A stretch of 12,678 nt of DNA, taken from positions 1 to 12,678 of the forward strand of contig DAOVCM010000010.1 of the NCBI GenBank assembly GCA_030670015.1, read 5' to 3'. The position numbers and the translations under genes were made by a program. The stretch is from Candidatus Bathyarchaeota archaeon. GTDB lineage: Archaea; Thermoproteota; Bathyarchaeia; TCS64. Of this stretch, positions 1 through 7,748 are shown in pieces; the first letter of the stretch is position 1, and each line of letters starts with the position of its first letter. The notes below the pieces were generated by a model that was not told the origin of the DNA, searched no databases, and was given only the letters and a program-made list of their open reading frames with translations.

Positions 1-1
1 C

Positions 2-160
2 ACGCTGACCAATAACCTACGTAATCTCCGGGATGCCTCCCAACTTCGAATAGGAGAAAAAAAAGATAAATCCACTCTGAAACGGGTTTCACTTGAGAAA
101 CACAAGCCAAATCAGCAACTACAACAACTTCGTGCGGTTGCCGTGCTGTTACTGTGCTGA
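2..160 (+). other. Possible C-terminal part of an unidentified ORF, open at left edge
   Basis: The frame starting at base 2 is open from the window edge to a TGA at 158-160, giving 52 codons with no start needed inside the window. The product is polar and basic (rich in K, R, Q, N), contains KHKPNQ and ends in a short hydrophobic stretch, AVAVLLLC. I recognise no family. If real, it would be the 3' end of a plus-strand gene converging on leuS. Its length is weak evidence, and the region is more AT-rich than the surrounding genes. It may equally be non-coding or a decayed gene, because the KHKPNQ-encoding bases recur about 94 nt downstream in another frame. Confidence 0.2.
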
Positions 161-209
161 ACAGTATCAGAACAGACTCAAAAGGCGTAAGAAACACAAG
201 CCGAACCAG
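97..209 (+). repeat. Imperfect 19-bp direct repeat (97-115 and 191-209)
   Basis: The 19 bases at 97-115 and 191-209 differ at only two positions (17 of 19 identical). Both copies can be read as KHKPNQ, but the 94-nt offset puts them in different frames (one with the frame at base 2, the other with the frame at base 3). Both differences (CCA/CCG and AAT/AAC) are synonymous in that reading. This may be a remnant of a duplicated coding segment split by a frameshift, or chance in a low-complexity stretch. Confidence 0.35.
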
Positions 210-228
210 GAAACAGACCGGAATAACA

Positions 229-262
229 CTCCTCCCGAGACATTCTAAAAAGGGGGGAGGAG
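229..262 (-). terminator. Inverted repeat with T-run downstream of leuS
   Basis: CTCCTCCC at 229-236 is the exact reverse complement of GGGAGGAG at 255-262, with an 18-nt loop. Read on the minus strand, in the direction of leuS transcription, the right arm runs into C6 and T5 within the loop. The element lies about 75 nt beyond the leuS stop codon. Archaeal RNA polymerase terminates at T-runs, so this is a plausible leuS terminator, but the T-run sits inside the loop rather than after the stem, so it is not a canonical hairpin terminator. Confidence 0.35.
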
Positions 263-334
263 GGTAGACGAACACGCCCACGCATGCGAAGTTATTGCAT
301 TTCATTAGCTTAGATAAAAGGGTTTGACCAAGCT

Positions 335-3250
335 CTACTCCACATAGATGGCGGGCCTGTACGGCTTGGCCCTGGCCGCCCTCTTCTCAGGGTCGTGTAT
401 CCAAGGATCGCTCTCCCCTGAGACCGTCACGTCGCAGCCGAACTCAGCCTTGAAGAAGCCTTCAGCGTCCTGCAGCAGTGTGGACTCGTTCACAATGCCC
501 ATGCTCAGCCTACGCTTCACCGTCGCAGCCGGGGTCCTCTTCACGTCCTCGGCGACGATTCGGGCGTAGGCCGGGAGCTCCTTAGCGCGTGTCTTCAGCT
601 CGTCGTCCTTGAAGGCCTCCTTTATCAGGGTGCCGATGTCCAGGCTGCCGGCCTCAGCTAGTTCCAGGGCCTTCATGTAAACCTTCCACTTCCAGCCGGT
701 AGCGGCGTAGAAATGGACCTTGATGGGGCTTATGCCTGTCACCCTTATGATGTTCTTTACATCCTCGATGTTCGTCATGACAACAGTCTCCAGCTCCTCG
801 GCGTCAAGCCGCACAAGCTCCTCGTCCACCGTCGGCCAGGGCGAGAAGGAGATATAGCCCTCCTTCCCCATGGCCTCCCATATCTCCTCACAGAGGTGGG
901 GGGTGAAGGGTGTCAGCATCTTGACCTGGGTCTCTAGGATGGTTCTCAGCACGTGTTGGACGGTCTGCTTTCGTCCTGACTGCCCCATGCTGGTCTTAAC
1001 CCGCCGCAGGTACCAGTCAAGGTCCTGGTTGAGATTGTAGAGCGCGGCGTGGATGGTCTTCCTGACCTTCATCTCCTTCATGGCTTCCTCAGCCTCGCCG
1101 ATGTACCCTTGGAGCCGACTCAGCATCCACATATCGATCTCCGTGAGCTCTCCGCCTAGGTCCGCAGGGGCTGAGATTATCTCGACGGCCCGGGTGTAGA
1201 ACCTCTCCAAGTTCTCAGTCATGGAACGAGCTAGCTCGGGGCTGAAATCAGCGTCTTTCAGAGGCTCTGCCGTGATCATCAGCGTTAGCCTGAGGGGATC
1301 TGCGCCGAAGCGGTTAATGGCGTTCACTAGGGGGATGATGTTGTTCATGGACTTACTCATCTTCTGCCCCTCCATGAGGACGCTGCCGTTGACCACTATG
1401 CCTTGGGGCCAGAACTCTCGAGGCCAGATGGCGTCGTGGTTGAAGACCATGAAGGTCAGGTGGTTGGGGATGAGGTCACGACCCGAGTGACGGGCGTCCA
1501 GCGGGTAGAAGTATGTGAACTGCCTCCGCATCGCCTCCAGCTCCTCGACAGGGACCCCGGTCCCCTCGGCAACCTCTTCCGCCGAGCCTTCGCCCAAGAA
1601 TATAAAGTCCCAGAACTGCTCTGTGAGAACCTCGGGCTCAGGGCTAACCCTGTTCAGGTCCTTTATAACCGTGTAGTAAGCCATATAGATGGTGGAGTCG
1701 GATAGGGCCTCAATGGTCCAGTCCGGGGCCCACGGTAGCTTGGTTCCCACACCCACGTTCCGGGCGCAAGCCTTCCTGTCAAGCCAGTCGATGACGTGGA
1801 CGTACTCACGCCTAAGCTCCCGGGGGATTATCTCCATACTGTCCAGGTTCTCGTGGGCAAGCTCCTTCCACGCCGCGTCGCCATAGTCGATGAACCACTG
1901 GTTCTCAAAGATCTTCACAAGCACATCGGAGCCACACCTACACTGGACCGGCTCGATGAGCTCGTACATGATTGTGGCTCTCCCATCTGCGGTCATGTCC
2001 TCCTTTACCGCGTCCTTGGCCTTGTTCACTATCATGCCAGCGTACTGGTGCGTGTTCCCCCTAAGCCTGCCGTTGTGGAACTCCTGGCTGTAGATCTCTC
2101 TCGTCGCCTTCTCGAGCTTTGGGTCTTCCTGGTCTATAATGTTCATCTTCTCAACTACGTCGACGGCAGGGTTTTCTCCCCATCCGGGCAGCTCGATAAG
2201 AGAGATAGGTCTCAGCTTGGCGATCTCACTTTCCTTGATGTTAAAACGTTTGAAGAACTTTCTTGGTGCCTTCTTCAACTGCTCCAAGGCGACGTAGTCA
2301 AATGGTGCGTGAGCTGGTACTGACATAACTATGCCTGTAGCGTTCTTTGGGTCAACGAAGGTAGCCGGAAGAATCTGGATCTCTGTCTTGGTCATGGGGT
2401 TGGTCAGGTATCCTCCTATCAGCTTGTTACCCAGAAACTCCGAGACCACTTCCACTTTGTGACCTAGAAACTGGAGCTTGTTAGCCGCCTCGGCGCTCAC
2501 AACCCACATCTCGTCGTCAACCTTCACCTCGACATAGAGTGTGTCCGGGTTGAGCCACATGTTAGTGACACCAAAGACAGTCTCAGGCCTGAGAGTGGCA
2601 GCAGGGTACACCGTATCTCCCTTAACAAACTTGATAACCGTGAACTCCTCGATCTCAGGCTCCTTGTCACCTATAGTATCGTGCTGACCGACGGGGTTGC
2701 CACAGTTGGGGCACCAGCCAACAGGGTGGCTACCCTGCGTGATGTAGCCCCTCTGCCGGAGCTTGGCGAACTGCCACTCGATGAACTTGTTATAGTAGGG
2801 GTCGATGGTAGTAAACTGGCGCCGCCAGTCTATGCTGAAGCCCATCCGCTGCATCCCGGCCCTGATCTCCTCAGCGAAGTAGCGGGCCATACCCACGGGC
2901 GTCTCCAGCTCGTGTAGGCGCTCCTCCGGGACGTTGTATAGGTTGAGGAAGGTGTCGAGAAGGTCAGGGTCCCGGTCCTTGAGCCGGTCTACCATAGCGA
3001 TGACAGGAGTCCCCGTGTAGTGCCACGCCATGGGGAAGAGGACGTTGTAGCCCTGCATCCGCCGGTAACGGGCGTGGACATCCGTTAGGGTGTATGTCCG
3101 GCCATGACCTATGTGCTGCGGCGAGTTGGGATACGGGTAGGCGACGGTCAGATAGTACTTGGGCTTATCCGGGTCGGGGTCGGCCTCGAAGACACCTGAA
3201 TCGGCCCACCTCTTCTGCCATTTCTCCTCAATCTGCTTCCAGTTCACCAT
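335..3250 (-). CDS. leuS: Leucyl-tRNA synthetase, archaeal/eukaryotic type
   Basis: Class Ia synthetase that charges tRNA-Leu with leucine in the cytosol. The 971-residue product has the HIGH signature at residues 46-49 and KMSKS at 630-634. Between them is the CP1 editing insertion: WCPNC at about 179-183, the threonine-rich editing motif TLRPET at 219-224, and GIVMSVPAHAPFDY at 306-319, whose Asp318 fits the conserved editing aspartate. A CRC pair at 437-439 is typical of archaeal LeuRS. The anticodon-binding and C-terminal extension regions fill the remainder, and the length is normal for the archaeal form. The start is ATG, preceded by purine-rich GGTAGATGAT. The gene lies 82 nt downstream of alaS on the same strand, so it may be co-transcribed or use its own promoter in the gap. 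No missing motif seen. Confidence 0.97.
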   Translation of the reverse strand: MVNWKQIEEKWQKRWADSGVFEADPDPDKPKYYLTVAYPYPNSPQHIGHGRTYTLTDVHARYRRMQGYNVLFPMAWHYTGTPVIAMVDRLKDRDPDLLDTFLNLYNVPEERLHELETPVGMARYFAEEIRAGMQRMGFSIDWRRQFTTIDPYYNKFIEWQFAKLRQRGYITQGSHPVGWCPNCGNPVGQHDTIGDKEPEIEEFTVIKFVKGDTVYPAATLRPETVFGVTNMWLNPDTLYVEVKVDDEMWVVSAEAANKLQFLGHKVEVVSEFLGNKLIGGYLTNPMTKTEIQILPATFVDPKNATGIVMSVPAHAPFDYVALEQLKKAPRKFFKRFNIKESEIAKLRPISLIELPGWGENPAVDVVEKMNIIDQEDPKLEKATREIYSQEFHNGRLRGNTHQYAGMIVNKAKDAVKEDMTADGRATIMYELIEPVQCRCGSDVLVKIFENQWFIDYGDAAWKELAHENLDSMEIIPRELRREYVHVIDWLDRKACARNVGVGTKLPWAPDWTIEALSDSTIYMAYYTVIKDLNRVSPEPEVLTEQFWDFIFLGEGSAEEVAEGTGVPVEELEAMRRQFTYFYPLDARHSGRDLIPNHLTFMVFNHDAIWPREFWPQGIVVNGSVLMEGQKMSKSMNNIIPLVNAINRFGADPLRLTLMITAEPLKDADFSPELARSMTENLERFYTRAVEIISAPADLGGELTEIDMWMLSRLQGYIGEAEEAMKEMKVRKTIHAALYNLNQDLDWYLRRVKTSMGQSGRKQTVQHVLRTILETQVKMLTPFTPHLCEEIWEAMGKEGYISFSPWPTVDEELVRLDAEELETVVMTNIEDVKNIIRVTGISPIKVHFYAATGWKWKVYMKALELAEAGSLDIGTLIKEAFKDDELKTRAKELPAYARIVAEDVKRTPAATVKRRLSMGIVNESTLLQDAEGFFKAEFGCDVTVSGESDPWIHDPEKRAARAKPYRPAIYVE

Positions 3251-3291
3251 ATCATCTACCCTATCTAGTCTTCTGTATGAGTCGATAGCTT

Positions 3292-3303
3292 AGAGAATAA
3301 AGG
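3292..3303 (-). promoter_or_regulatory. Possible TATA box for leuS
   Basis: On the minus strand the alaS-leuS gap contains CTTTATTCTCT, about 45 nt upstream of the leuS ATG. An archaeal TATA element here would place transcription start roughly 20 nt before the start codon. The match is moderate. A weak GTTG-TCCG-CAAC hairpin followed by AATTTTT (about 3314-3330) lies just upstream and could end alaS transcription. Read-through from alaS is equally possible. Confidence 0.25.
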
Positions 3304-3332
3304 TTGTGAGTAAAAATTGTTGCGGACAACGC

Positions 3333-6062
3333 CTAACCCAATTGCTCCACAAGGGCACTCCTGATCTTGTCTTCCGCTACCCGGAACTTTTCAGGGTCTC
3401 CGCCACCTCCCTGGCCGAAATGAGGTTGGCCTCCTCCCATGCCCCCTACGAAACGTGCAACTTGGGAAGCCAGGTTACCCGCGTGAATCCCTTTGGCGAT
3501 GGCCCCATTGCCAGCCTTTACAATAACCCTCCGCTCATTCTCCGAGAACATCACCGCCGTTACGTTCTTGTCAAGCTGAGCTAGGGCGTTGCAAACCTCG
3601 ATGAGGAAGTCGGCGTCAACGCTATCTGAGTAGACGATCAGTCGAATCTCATTCACATCCGTCGCGGCCTTTAGGAGGGATTCAGCCTTCTGTCTTGAAG
3701 CTACTCGCTGAAGCGCTTCGAGCCTGTGCCTAAGCTCCTTAACCGCTTCAATGATGTTCGAGGTCGATTCCACGACCTTCTCAATGGGGCTTCCTAATAG
3801 ATCAGCTACCTCGAACAGACTGTGCTCCCTTCTCTGAACCTCAGCGAGGGCGTAGGGCCCCACTGCGAATACGAGGCGCTCGACGCCATCTTGCACTCTC
3901 TCAGTGTTGACGATCTTTATGAGCCCCGCCTCCGAAGTGTTCCGCAGGTGGGTGCCGCCACACGCCTCCACATCCCATCCCCCCTCAACTTCTACTACCC
4001 TGATCTCCTTCCCGGGGACGGCGCCGCCTTGGTAGAGCCTGAAGCCGTACTTCTCCTCGGCTTTATCTCGCTGCATCCACCTGCAGTTTACCTGCCTTCC
4101 CTCTCTTACTATCTGGTTGGCGAGGTTCTCAATCTCCTCTATCTGCACCCTGGTGAGCCTTCTATAGTGGCTGACGTCCAAGCGGCTGCGCTCGACGCCC
4201 TTGCTGGCGCCGGCCTGCCAGGCGTGTTCGCCTAGCACCCTCCTCGCTGCACCGAGGATAATGTGTGTGGCCGTATGGCTCCGCATGAGGGCTATGCGCC
4301 TATCCCAATCTATGACGCCTTGGACCTTCTCGCCACTCCTAAAGTCCGCATCCTTAGCCTCGTGAAGTATAACCCCTTCCACAGACTTCACGTCGAGGAC
4401 GTCAACGACCTTTGAACCTGAGATAAGTCTACCTCTATCAGAGATCTGCCCCCCGCCCTCCGCATAGAACCCAGTCATGTCGAGGACGACGTACTTACCG
4501 TCGATGAACCTGAGAACCTCTGCCTCGAACTGCCTCATGTAAGCATCGTCATAAAATAGGGTCCTCGTGCTCTCAAGGCCCTCCACCTTCTTCACAAACT
4601 CCGTCTCCTCCAAATCCGCCTGCTCTACCTTTCCTCCCATATGCCTCATAGCGACGAGAGAGTAGAAATTCTCTGGGATGTTGACGGTGATCCCCGTTGC
4701 GGCTGCAGCCTCGTTAACATCCTCGGGGGTGAGTCCATGGGAGTCATAGAACTCGACGAGTTGGTCGACAGGGATGTCTCTCTTGCTCCGTTTGATGTAT
4801 CTTCTGACAAGACTTCCGCCGCGCCTTAAGGTCTCCCTGTACTTCTCACCCTCATGCGCGATCATCTCCATGATCTCATCCCGCATAATTTCAAGCTGGG
4901 CGAAGTCACCGCTCCAGAGCCTGATCTGATCCTCAACGATGTCTGGGAGCCTGTCAGCGATACCGACCCTCCGCAGCAGCCTGTAGCTGCGCCTATACAG
5001 GAGCCTTGCTAGGTACCCCTCTCGTACGTTTGAGGGAACAACGCCCTCAGAGAGGATGAACACGAGGCTCTTAGTGTGGTCAAGGGCCGCGTAGATAGCT
5101 TCAACTGGCGAGAGCAGTCTATCCAGCTCCACGGGATCCAGGTCGACGAGAGAGGCGATTTTCCTCCTCTCCGTCTCCTTGTCCCCTGAAGTGATGCGGC
5201 ATGAATACTTCGCCGTCTCCGCCAAGAGTTTCTCGTCGATTTGAAGACCGGCCCAGCTCAAGGTGTTCTCAAGGATGGGTCTGTAGATAGCGTGAAATGC
5301 GCTGGGTGAACCTTGGCTGAGCCAGCTCCACCGCTCCATGCCGTAGCCTGTGTCAACCACCTGGATGGGCATGGGCTCCATTCTGTCGCCGATCACCCGG
5401 TACATCATGAATACGAGGGTGGAGATCTCAAGTCCTCCGACGCAGCCCTCTAAATCGAATCCTGCGTTCCCACCGCCGCTCCAGAGCCCCTCCTTGTATG
5501 TAACCATCTCCGAGGGGACGCCAAGATCCTCTGTGAGGAGCTCGTGATGGTAACGGACCGTCTGATCCTTCCAGTAGACCTGGGGCTGACCTTCGTAGTT
5601 GAAAGCGTGATGGCCACCCATCTCGAAGAAGGTGAAATGGCGCCCAGCGGTATACCCTGCGAGGTCAATGTCCTCGAACCTGATACATGGCTGGCTGATG
5701 ACCAGGGGATTGGCTGGTGGCGGTATGATACCCTCGGTGACATAAGGCTGGAAGTCGATGATGCTGGCTATTGTTATCATGAGATCGTCTCTCCACCTAG
5801 CCACAACTGGATATGGGTTGATACGCTTGTGTTTCCTTTCCTCGAAGAAGGAGAGGAACTTCTCCCGCATCCCGGCTAAGGTGTACCTCTTGTTAACGGG
5901 GGAGTTCCCAATAAACGTGTAGTCAATGCACGGGGCGTCGCCGCAGCTTTCAGAGTCTGGGTCCTGAGTCCAGTAATGGAGGCCACAGCCTGAGCAGAGC
6001 TTCCTGACGAAGCCCTCCTCATCGAAGAATGGTAGCCTAAACTCATCTGGGGATATTTCCAA
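3333..6062 (-). CDS. alaS: Alanyl-tRNA synthetase, archaeal type
   Basis: Class II synthetase that charges tRNA-Ala and clears mischarged Ser/Gly-tRNA-Ala. The 909-residue product begins with an archaeal-type Cys cluster (C23, C26, C40, C45). Class II motif 2 is visible as RHFTFFEMGG at 141-150 and motif 3 as DTGYGMERW at 237-245. The editing domain carries its zinc ligands: HTATH at 596-600 and CGGTH at 701-705. A C-Ala domain ends in a glycine-rich GGMGGGQPHFGQGGGG stretch near the C-terminus. The start is TTG, with upstream GGGAG about 10 nt away; no better in-frame start is nearby. It follows P1 by 54 nt on the same strand. P1-alaS adjacency is a known archaeal arrangement. All key residues are present. 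Confidence 0.97.
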   Translation of the reverse strand: MEISPDEFRLPFFDEEGFVRKLCSGCGLHYWTQDPDSESCGDAPCIDYTFIGNSPVNKRYTLAGMREKFLSFFEERKHKRINPYPVVARWRDDLMITIASIIDFQPYVTEGIIPPPANPLVISQPCIRFEDIDLAGYTAGRHFTFFEMGGHHAFNYEGQPQVYWKDQTVRYHHELLTEDLGVPSEMVTYKEGLWSGGGNAGFDLEGCVGGLEISTLVFMMYRVIGDRMEPMPIQVVDTGYGMERWSWLSQGSPSAFHAIYRPILENTLSWAGLQIDEKLLAETAKYSCRITSGDKETERRKIASLVDLDPVELDRLLSPVEAIYAALDHTKSLVFILSEGVVPSNVREGYLARLLYRRSYRLLRRVGIADRLPDIVEDQIRLWSGDFAQLEIMRDEIMEMIAHEGEKYRETLRRGGSLVRRYIKRSKRDIPVDQLVEFYDSHGLTPEDVNEAAAATGITVNIPENFYSLVAMRHMGGKVEQADLEETEFVKKVEGLESTRTLFYDDAYMRQFEAEVLRFIDGKYVVLDMTGFYAEGGGQISDRGRLISGSKVVDVLDVKSVEGVILHEAKDADFRSGEKVQGVIDWDRRIALMRSHTATHIILGAARRVLGEHAWQAGASKGVERSRLDVSHYRRLTRVQIEEIENLANQIVREGRQVNCRWMQRDKAEEKYGFRLYQGGAVPGKEIRVVEVEGGWDVEACGGTHLRNTSEAGLIKIVNTERVQDGVERLVFAVGPYALAEVQRREHSLFEVADLLGSPIEKVVESTSNIIEAVKELRHRLEALQRVASRQKAESLLKAATDVNEIRLIVYSDSVDADFLIEVCNALAQLDKNVTAVMFSENERRVIVKAGNGAIAKGIHAGNLASQVARFVGGMGGGQPHFGQGGGGDPEKFRVAEDKIRSALVEQLG

Positions 6063-6116
6063 CTACGTCAGACTCCCGCTGTTGGATGGGTGTGTAAGTG
6101 GAAAAAACTTTGGTTG

Positions 6117-6413
6117 CTAACCGAATAGTGCGCTGAGCCCCTGGAGGTCCTCTTCTTCCTCCTCTTTCTCAGGCTTTTCCTCTGCCTCCTCTTCTTCTGG
6201 GACAGGGGCGGCAACGGGTCCAGCAGCGGCGGCGGTGAACACCGGCGCCTTAAGGGCCTCGTCGATGTCAACCTCTGCGAGGGCGGCAACGAGGGCCTTA
6301 ATCCGGAAAGTATCCGGTTTAACGCCCGCTGCGTTTAAAATGTTCTCTACTGTGCTTTCATTAATCTCCTTACCGGCGTTGTGAAGCAACATCGCGGCGT
6401 ACATGTACTCCAA
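6117..6413 (-). CDS. rpl12: Ribosomal stalk protein P1 (L12 of archaea)
   Basis: Acidic stalk protein that forms dimers on P0 and recruits translational GTPases to the large subunit. The 98-residue product starts MEYMYAAMLLHNAGKEI, the family's dimerisation helix. It then has an Ala/Pro hinge (about 60-72), a Glu-rich charged stretch (about 73-88) and the conserved C-terminal LSALFG that contacts the GTPases. I chose the TTG at 6413 over the GTG at 6422: TTG gives the expected N-terminus, and GAGGTG (6420-6425 on the minus strand) lies 6 nt before it, while the upstream GTG is itself part of that ribosome binding site. The gene normally preceding it, P0, is absent; the next gene upstream is the divergent amidase. 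It leads the P1-alaS-leuS unit. Confidence 0.95.
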   Translation of the reverse strand: MEYMYAAMLLHNAGKEINESTVENILNAAGVKPDTFRIKALVAALAEVDIDEALKAPVFTAAAAGPVAAPVPEEEEAEEKPEKEEEEEDLQGLSALFG

Positions 6414-6450
6414 TCCTTTCACCTCTGACTAATAGACAGGTTTCTTGAAC

Positions 6451-6460
6451 CGTAAACTTA
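6451..6460 (-). promoter_or_regulatory. Possible TATA box for the P1-alaS(-leuS) unit
   Basis: On the minus strand TAAGTTTACG lies about 40 nt upstream of the P1 TTG start, which would give a short leader of roughly 10-20 nt carrying the GAGGTG ribosome binding site. It sits in the divergent gap shared with the amidase gene. The match to an archaeal TATA box is moderate. Confidence 0.3.
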
Positions 6461-6515
6461 GGAGTCTAGAACCACCTTTTATGCTTTCCTATTTCATATC
6501 CCTCGAGAGTTCAGG

Positions 6516-6538
6516 GCGAAGTGTTTTAACGCCTTCGC
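6516..6538 (+). promoter_or_regulatory. Putative TATA box inside a 23-bp inverted repeat, amidase promoter
   Basis: GCGAAG at 6516-6521 and CTTCGC at 6533-6538 are perfect reverse complements separated by 11 bases that include TGTTTTAAC, a plausible TATA element. Start of transcription about 25 nt downstream (near 6550) would leave a short leader with a GGAT-like ribosome site 7 nt before the ATG at 6565. An inverted repeat flanking a TATA box is the usual geometry of an archaeal repressor operator. A second TATA-like stretch, CTTTTATGCTT near 6476-6486, could be an alternative promoter. Confidence 0.35.
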
Positions 6539-6564
6539 AACCAAACAAGGACAGGATACTGAGC

Positions 6565-7446
6565 ATGGTCATGAGGATAAAGCGAAAACCAATTGATGAG
6601 CTCAACGCATTAGTCGACTCGGTTCTCGGCCCTCATACGCCGCCGATTGCTACCGTCATACCCGGAGAGGAGGTGAAAGTAGAGACCTGGGACGCCTTAA
6701 CAAGGGTGACTAACCCTGTCACTGGGCCCCTTGAAATCGAGGGCGCGCAACCTGGGGACACGCTTATCGTAGATATTATCGACATCGAGCTGCCTGAGTA
6801 TGGGACAACTGCTATTATCCCAGGGTTCGGCGCTCTAGAGGGGTGGCTAAGACTGCTTGAGCCGAGGACCAAGACCAGTGAAATAAGGGACGGGAAGATA
6901 CATTACACGACTGACGACGGGAAAATTATTGAGATCGAGGCCGCGCCCTTCATAGGCACTATCGGAGTCTCCCCGGAAAATGAGGCGATCACTACTCTCT
7001 CCCCTGGACGCCACGGTGGGAACATGGACTGCCCGGATGTCAAGCCCGGTAACCGTCTTATGCTACCTGTGTTCAGGTCAGGCGCGATCTTCAGCTTGGG
7101 CGATGTCCATGCGGTCCAGGGTGACGGTGAGATCTGTGGCACTGCAGTTGAGATATCGGCTGTGGTCACCTTGAAATTCACACTGAAGAAGGGGCAGAAG
7201 ATTAATTGGCCTAGGGTCGAGTCTTCTGAGGAGATCATGACGGTGTGCAGCGCTCGTCCGCTGGAGGACGCAGCCCGTCTTGCCTACCGTGAGCTAGTGG
7301 ACTGGATGGCATCAGACTATGGTTGGGGGAGAGAGGATGCTTACATGTTCCTCAGTCTCGTTGCTAAGGCTCGCATCGCCCAGATAGTGGATCCCCTATA
7401 CACGGTTGTGGCGAAGTTGAAAAAGAGCTATCTAAGGAGGAGTTAG
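6565..7446 (+). CDS. Acetamidase/formamidase family amidohydrolase
   Basis: Likely cytosolic hydrolase releasing ammonia from a small amide; the family (FmdA/AmdA) includes formamidases and acetamidases. The 293-residue product has the family's two signature blocks: SPGRHGGNMDC at about residues 146-156 and GDVHAVQGDGEICGTAVE at about 179-196, containing the conserved His, Asp, Glu and Cys residues. Length is typical (about 300). The frame is open back to 6445, but those 40 residues are not family-like and overlap the putative promoter. ATG 6565 has a GGAT purine stretch 7 nt upstream; ATG 6571 is an alternative. The substrate cannot be told from sequence. It is followed by a zinc-ribbon gene after 4 nt, so the two are probably co-transcribed, and is divergent from P1-alaS. 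Confidence 0.9.
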   Translation: MVMRIKRKPIDELNALVDSVLGPHTPPIATVIPGEEVKVETWDALTRVTNPVTGPLEIEGAQPGDTLIVDIIDIELPEYGTTAIIPGFGALEGWLRLLEPRTKTSEIRDGKIHYTTDDGKIIEIEAAPFIGTIGVSPENEAITTLSPGRHGGNMDCPDVKPGNRLMLPVFRSGAIFSLGDVHAVQGDGEICGTAVEISAVVTLKFTLKKGQKINWPRVESSEEIMTVCSARPLEDAARLAYRELVDWMASDYGWGREDAYMFLSLVAKARIAQIVDPLYTVVAKLKKSYLRRS

Positions 7447-7450
7447 CAAT

Positions 7451-7744
7451 ATGTCGAGCGTAGATAAAGTCTGCCCTAAATGCGGTGGAAAGATGATGAA
7501 GGGAGAAGTTAAGTTCTCTGCAGAGCAGCTGAGTACCCGCGCTCCGTCGCCGTTCTCCACGGGAATCCCTATGGGAGGTCTGCCCAGCGTCATGGAGACG
7601 GTGGAGAGTCGTCCTTACTGGGAGGAGAGAACAGGCGAGAAGACCGGTTTCATCTTCAAGAGGGATGAGAAGCGGCGTATGACCGTTGTAGGTTACAGGT
7701 GTACTCTCTGTAACTTCATAGATCTCTACGCCCAAGATAGATAG
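7451..7744 (+). CDS. Small two-CxxC zinc-ribbon protein, function unknown
   Basis: A 97-residue soluble protein with CPKC at 8-11 and CTLC at 84-87, which could form one zinc ribbon with a long insert. The middle (about 24-50) is rich in Ser, Pro and Gly and probably flexible; the part before the second pair is charged and basic. There is no signal peptide or membrane segment. The ATG has GGAGG at 7436-7440, inside the end of the amidase gene and 10 nt upstream, supporting translational coupling. I do not recognise the family. It is not FmdB, the known zinc-ribbon partner of formamidase genes, which begins with a different motif. A role in metal handling or in regulating the amidase is only a guess from context. 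It ends 4 nt from the convergent QueG-like gene. Confidence 0.8.
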   Translation: MSSVDKVCPKCGGKMMKGEVKFSAEQLSTRAPSPFSTGIPMGGLPSVMETVESRPYWEERTGEKTGFIFKRDEKRRMTVVGYRCTLCNFIDLYAQDR

Positions 7745-7748
7745 GACA

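Larger units (their letters stand above)
1..334. other. Left-edge region without a confident gene
   Basis: This AT-richer stretch lies beyond the 3' end of leuS. It contains the open frame at 2-160, a second short plus-strand frame that could run from TTG at 93 to TAA at 248 (51 codons, with a CCYC cysteine cluster and basic KRRKK run), the 19-bp direct repeat and the GC-rich inverted repeat. I see no tRNA, no insertion-sequence ends and no convincing minus-strand ORF. Confidence 0.5.

Noticed and set aside
93..248. 51-codon plus-strand ORF with a CCYC cluster, TTG start
   Set aside because: It is short, has no visible ribosome site and no recognised family, and overlaps another open frame. 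It is kept only as a remark in the left-edge region.
1796..2323. Long plus-strand frame inside leuS
   Set aside because: It lies fully antisense to conserved leuS sequence and shows no recognisable motif; typical shadow frame of GC-rich coding DNA.
6445..6564. 40-codon upstream extension of the amidase frame
   Set aside because: It covers the putative promoter and has no family resemblance; ATG 6565 gives the usual length.
7451..7744. Zinc-ribbon gene as FmdB, the formamidase-associated regulator
   Set aside because: FmdB has an N-terminal MPxYxYxC-type ribbon; here the CxxC pairs are about 70 residues apart and the N-terminus differs.
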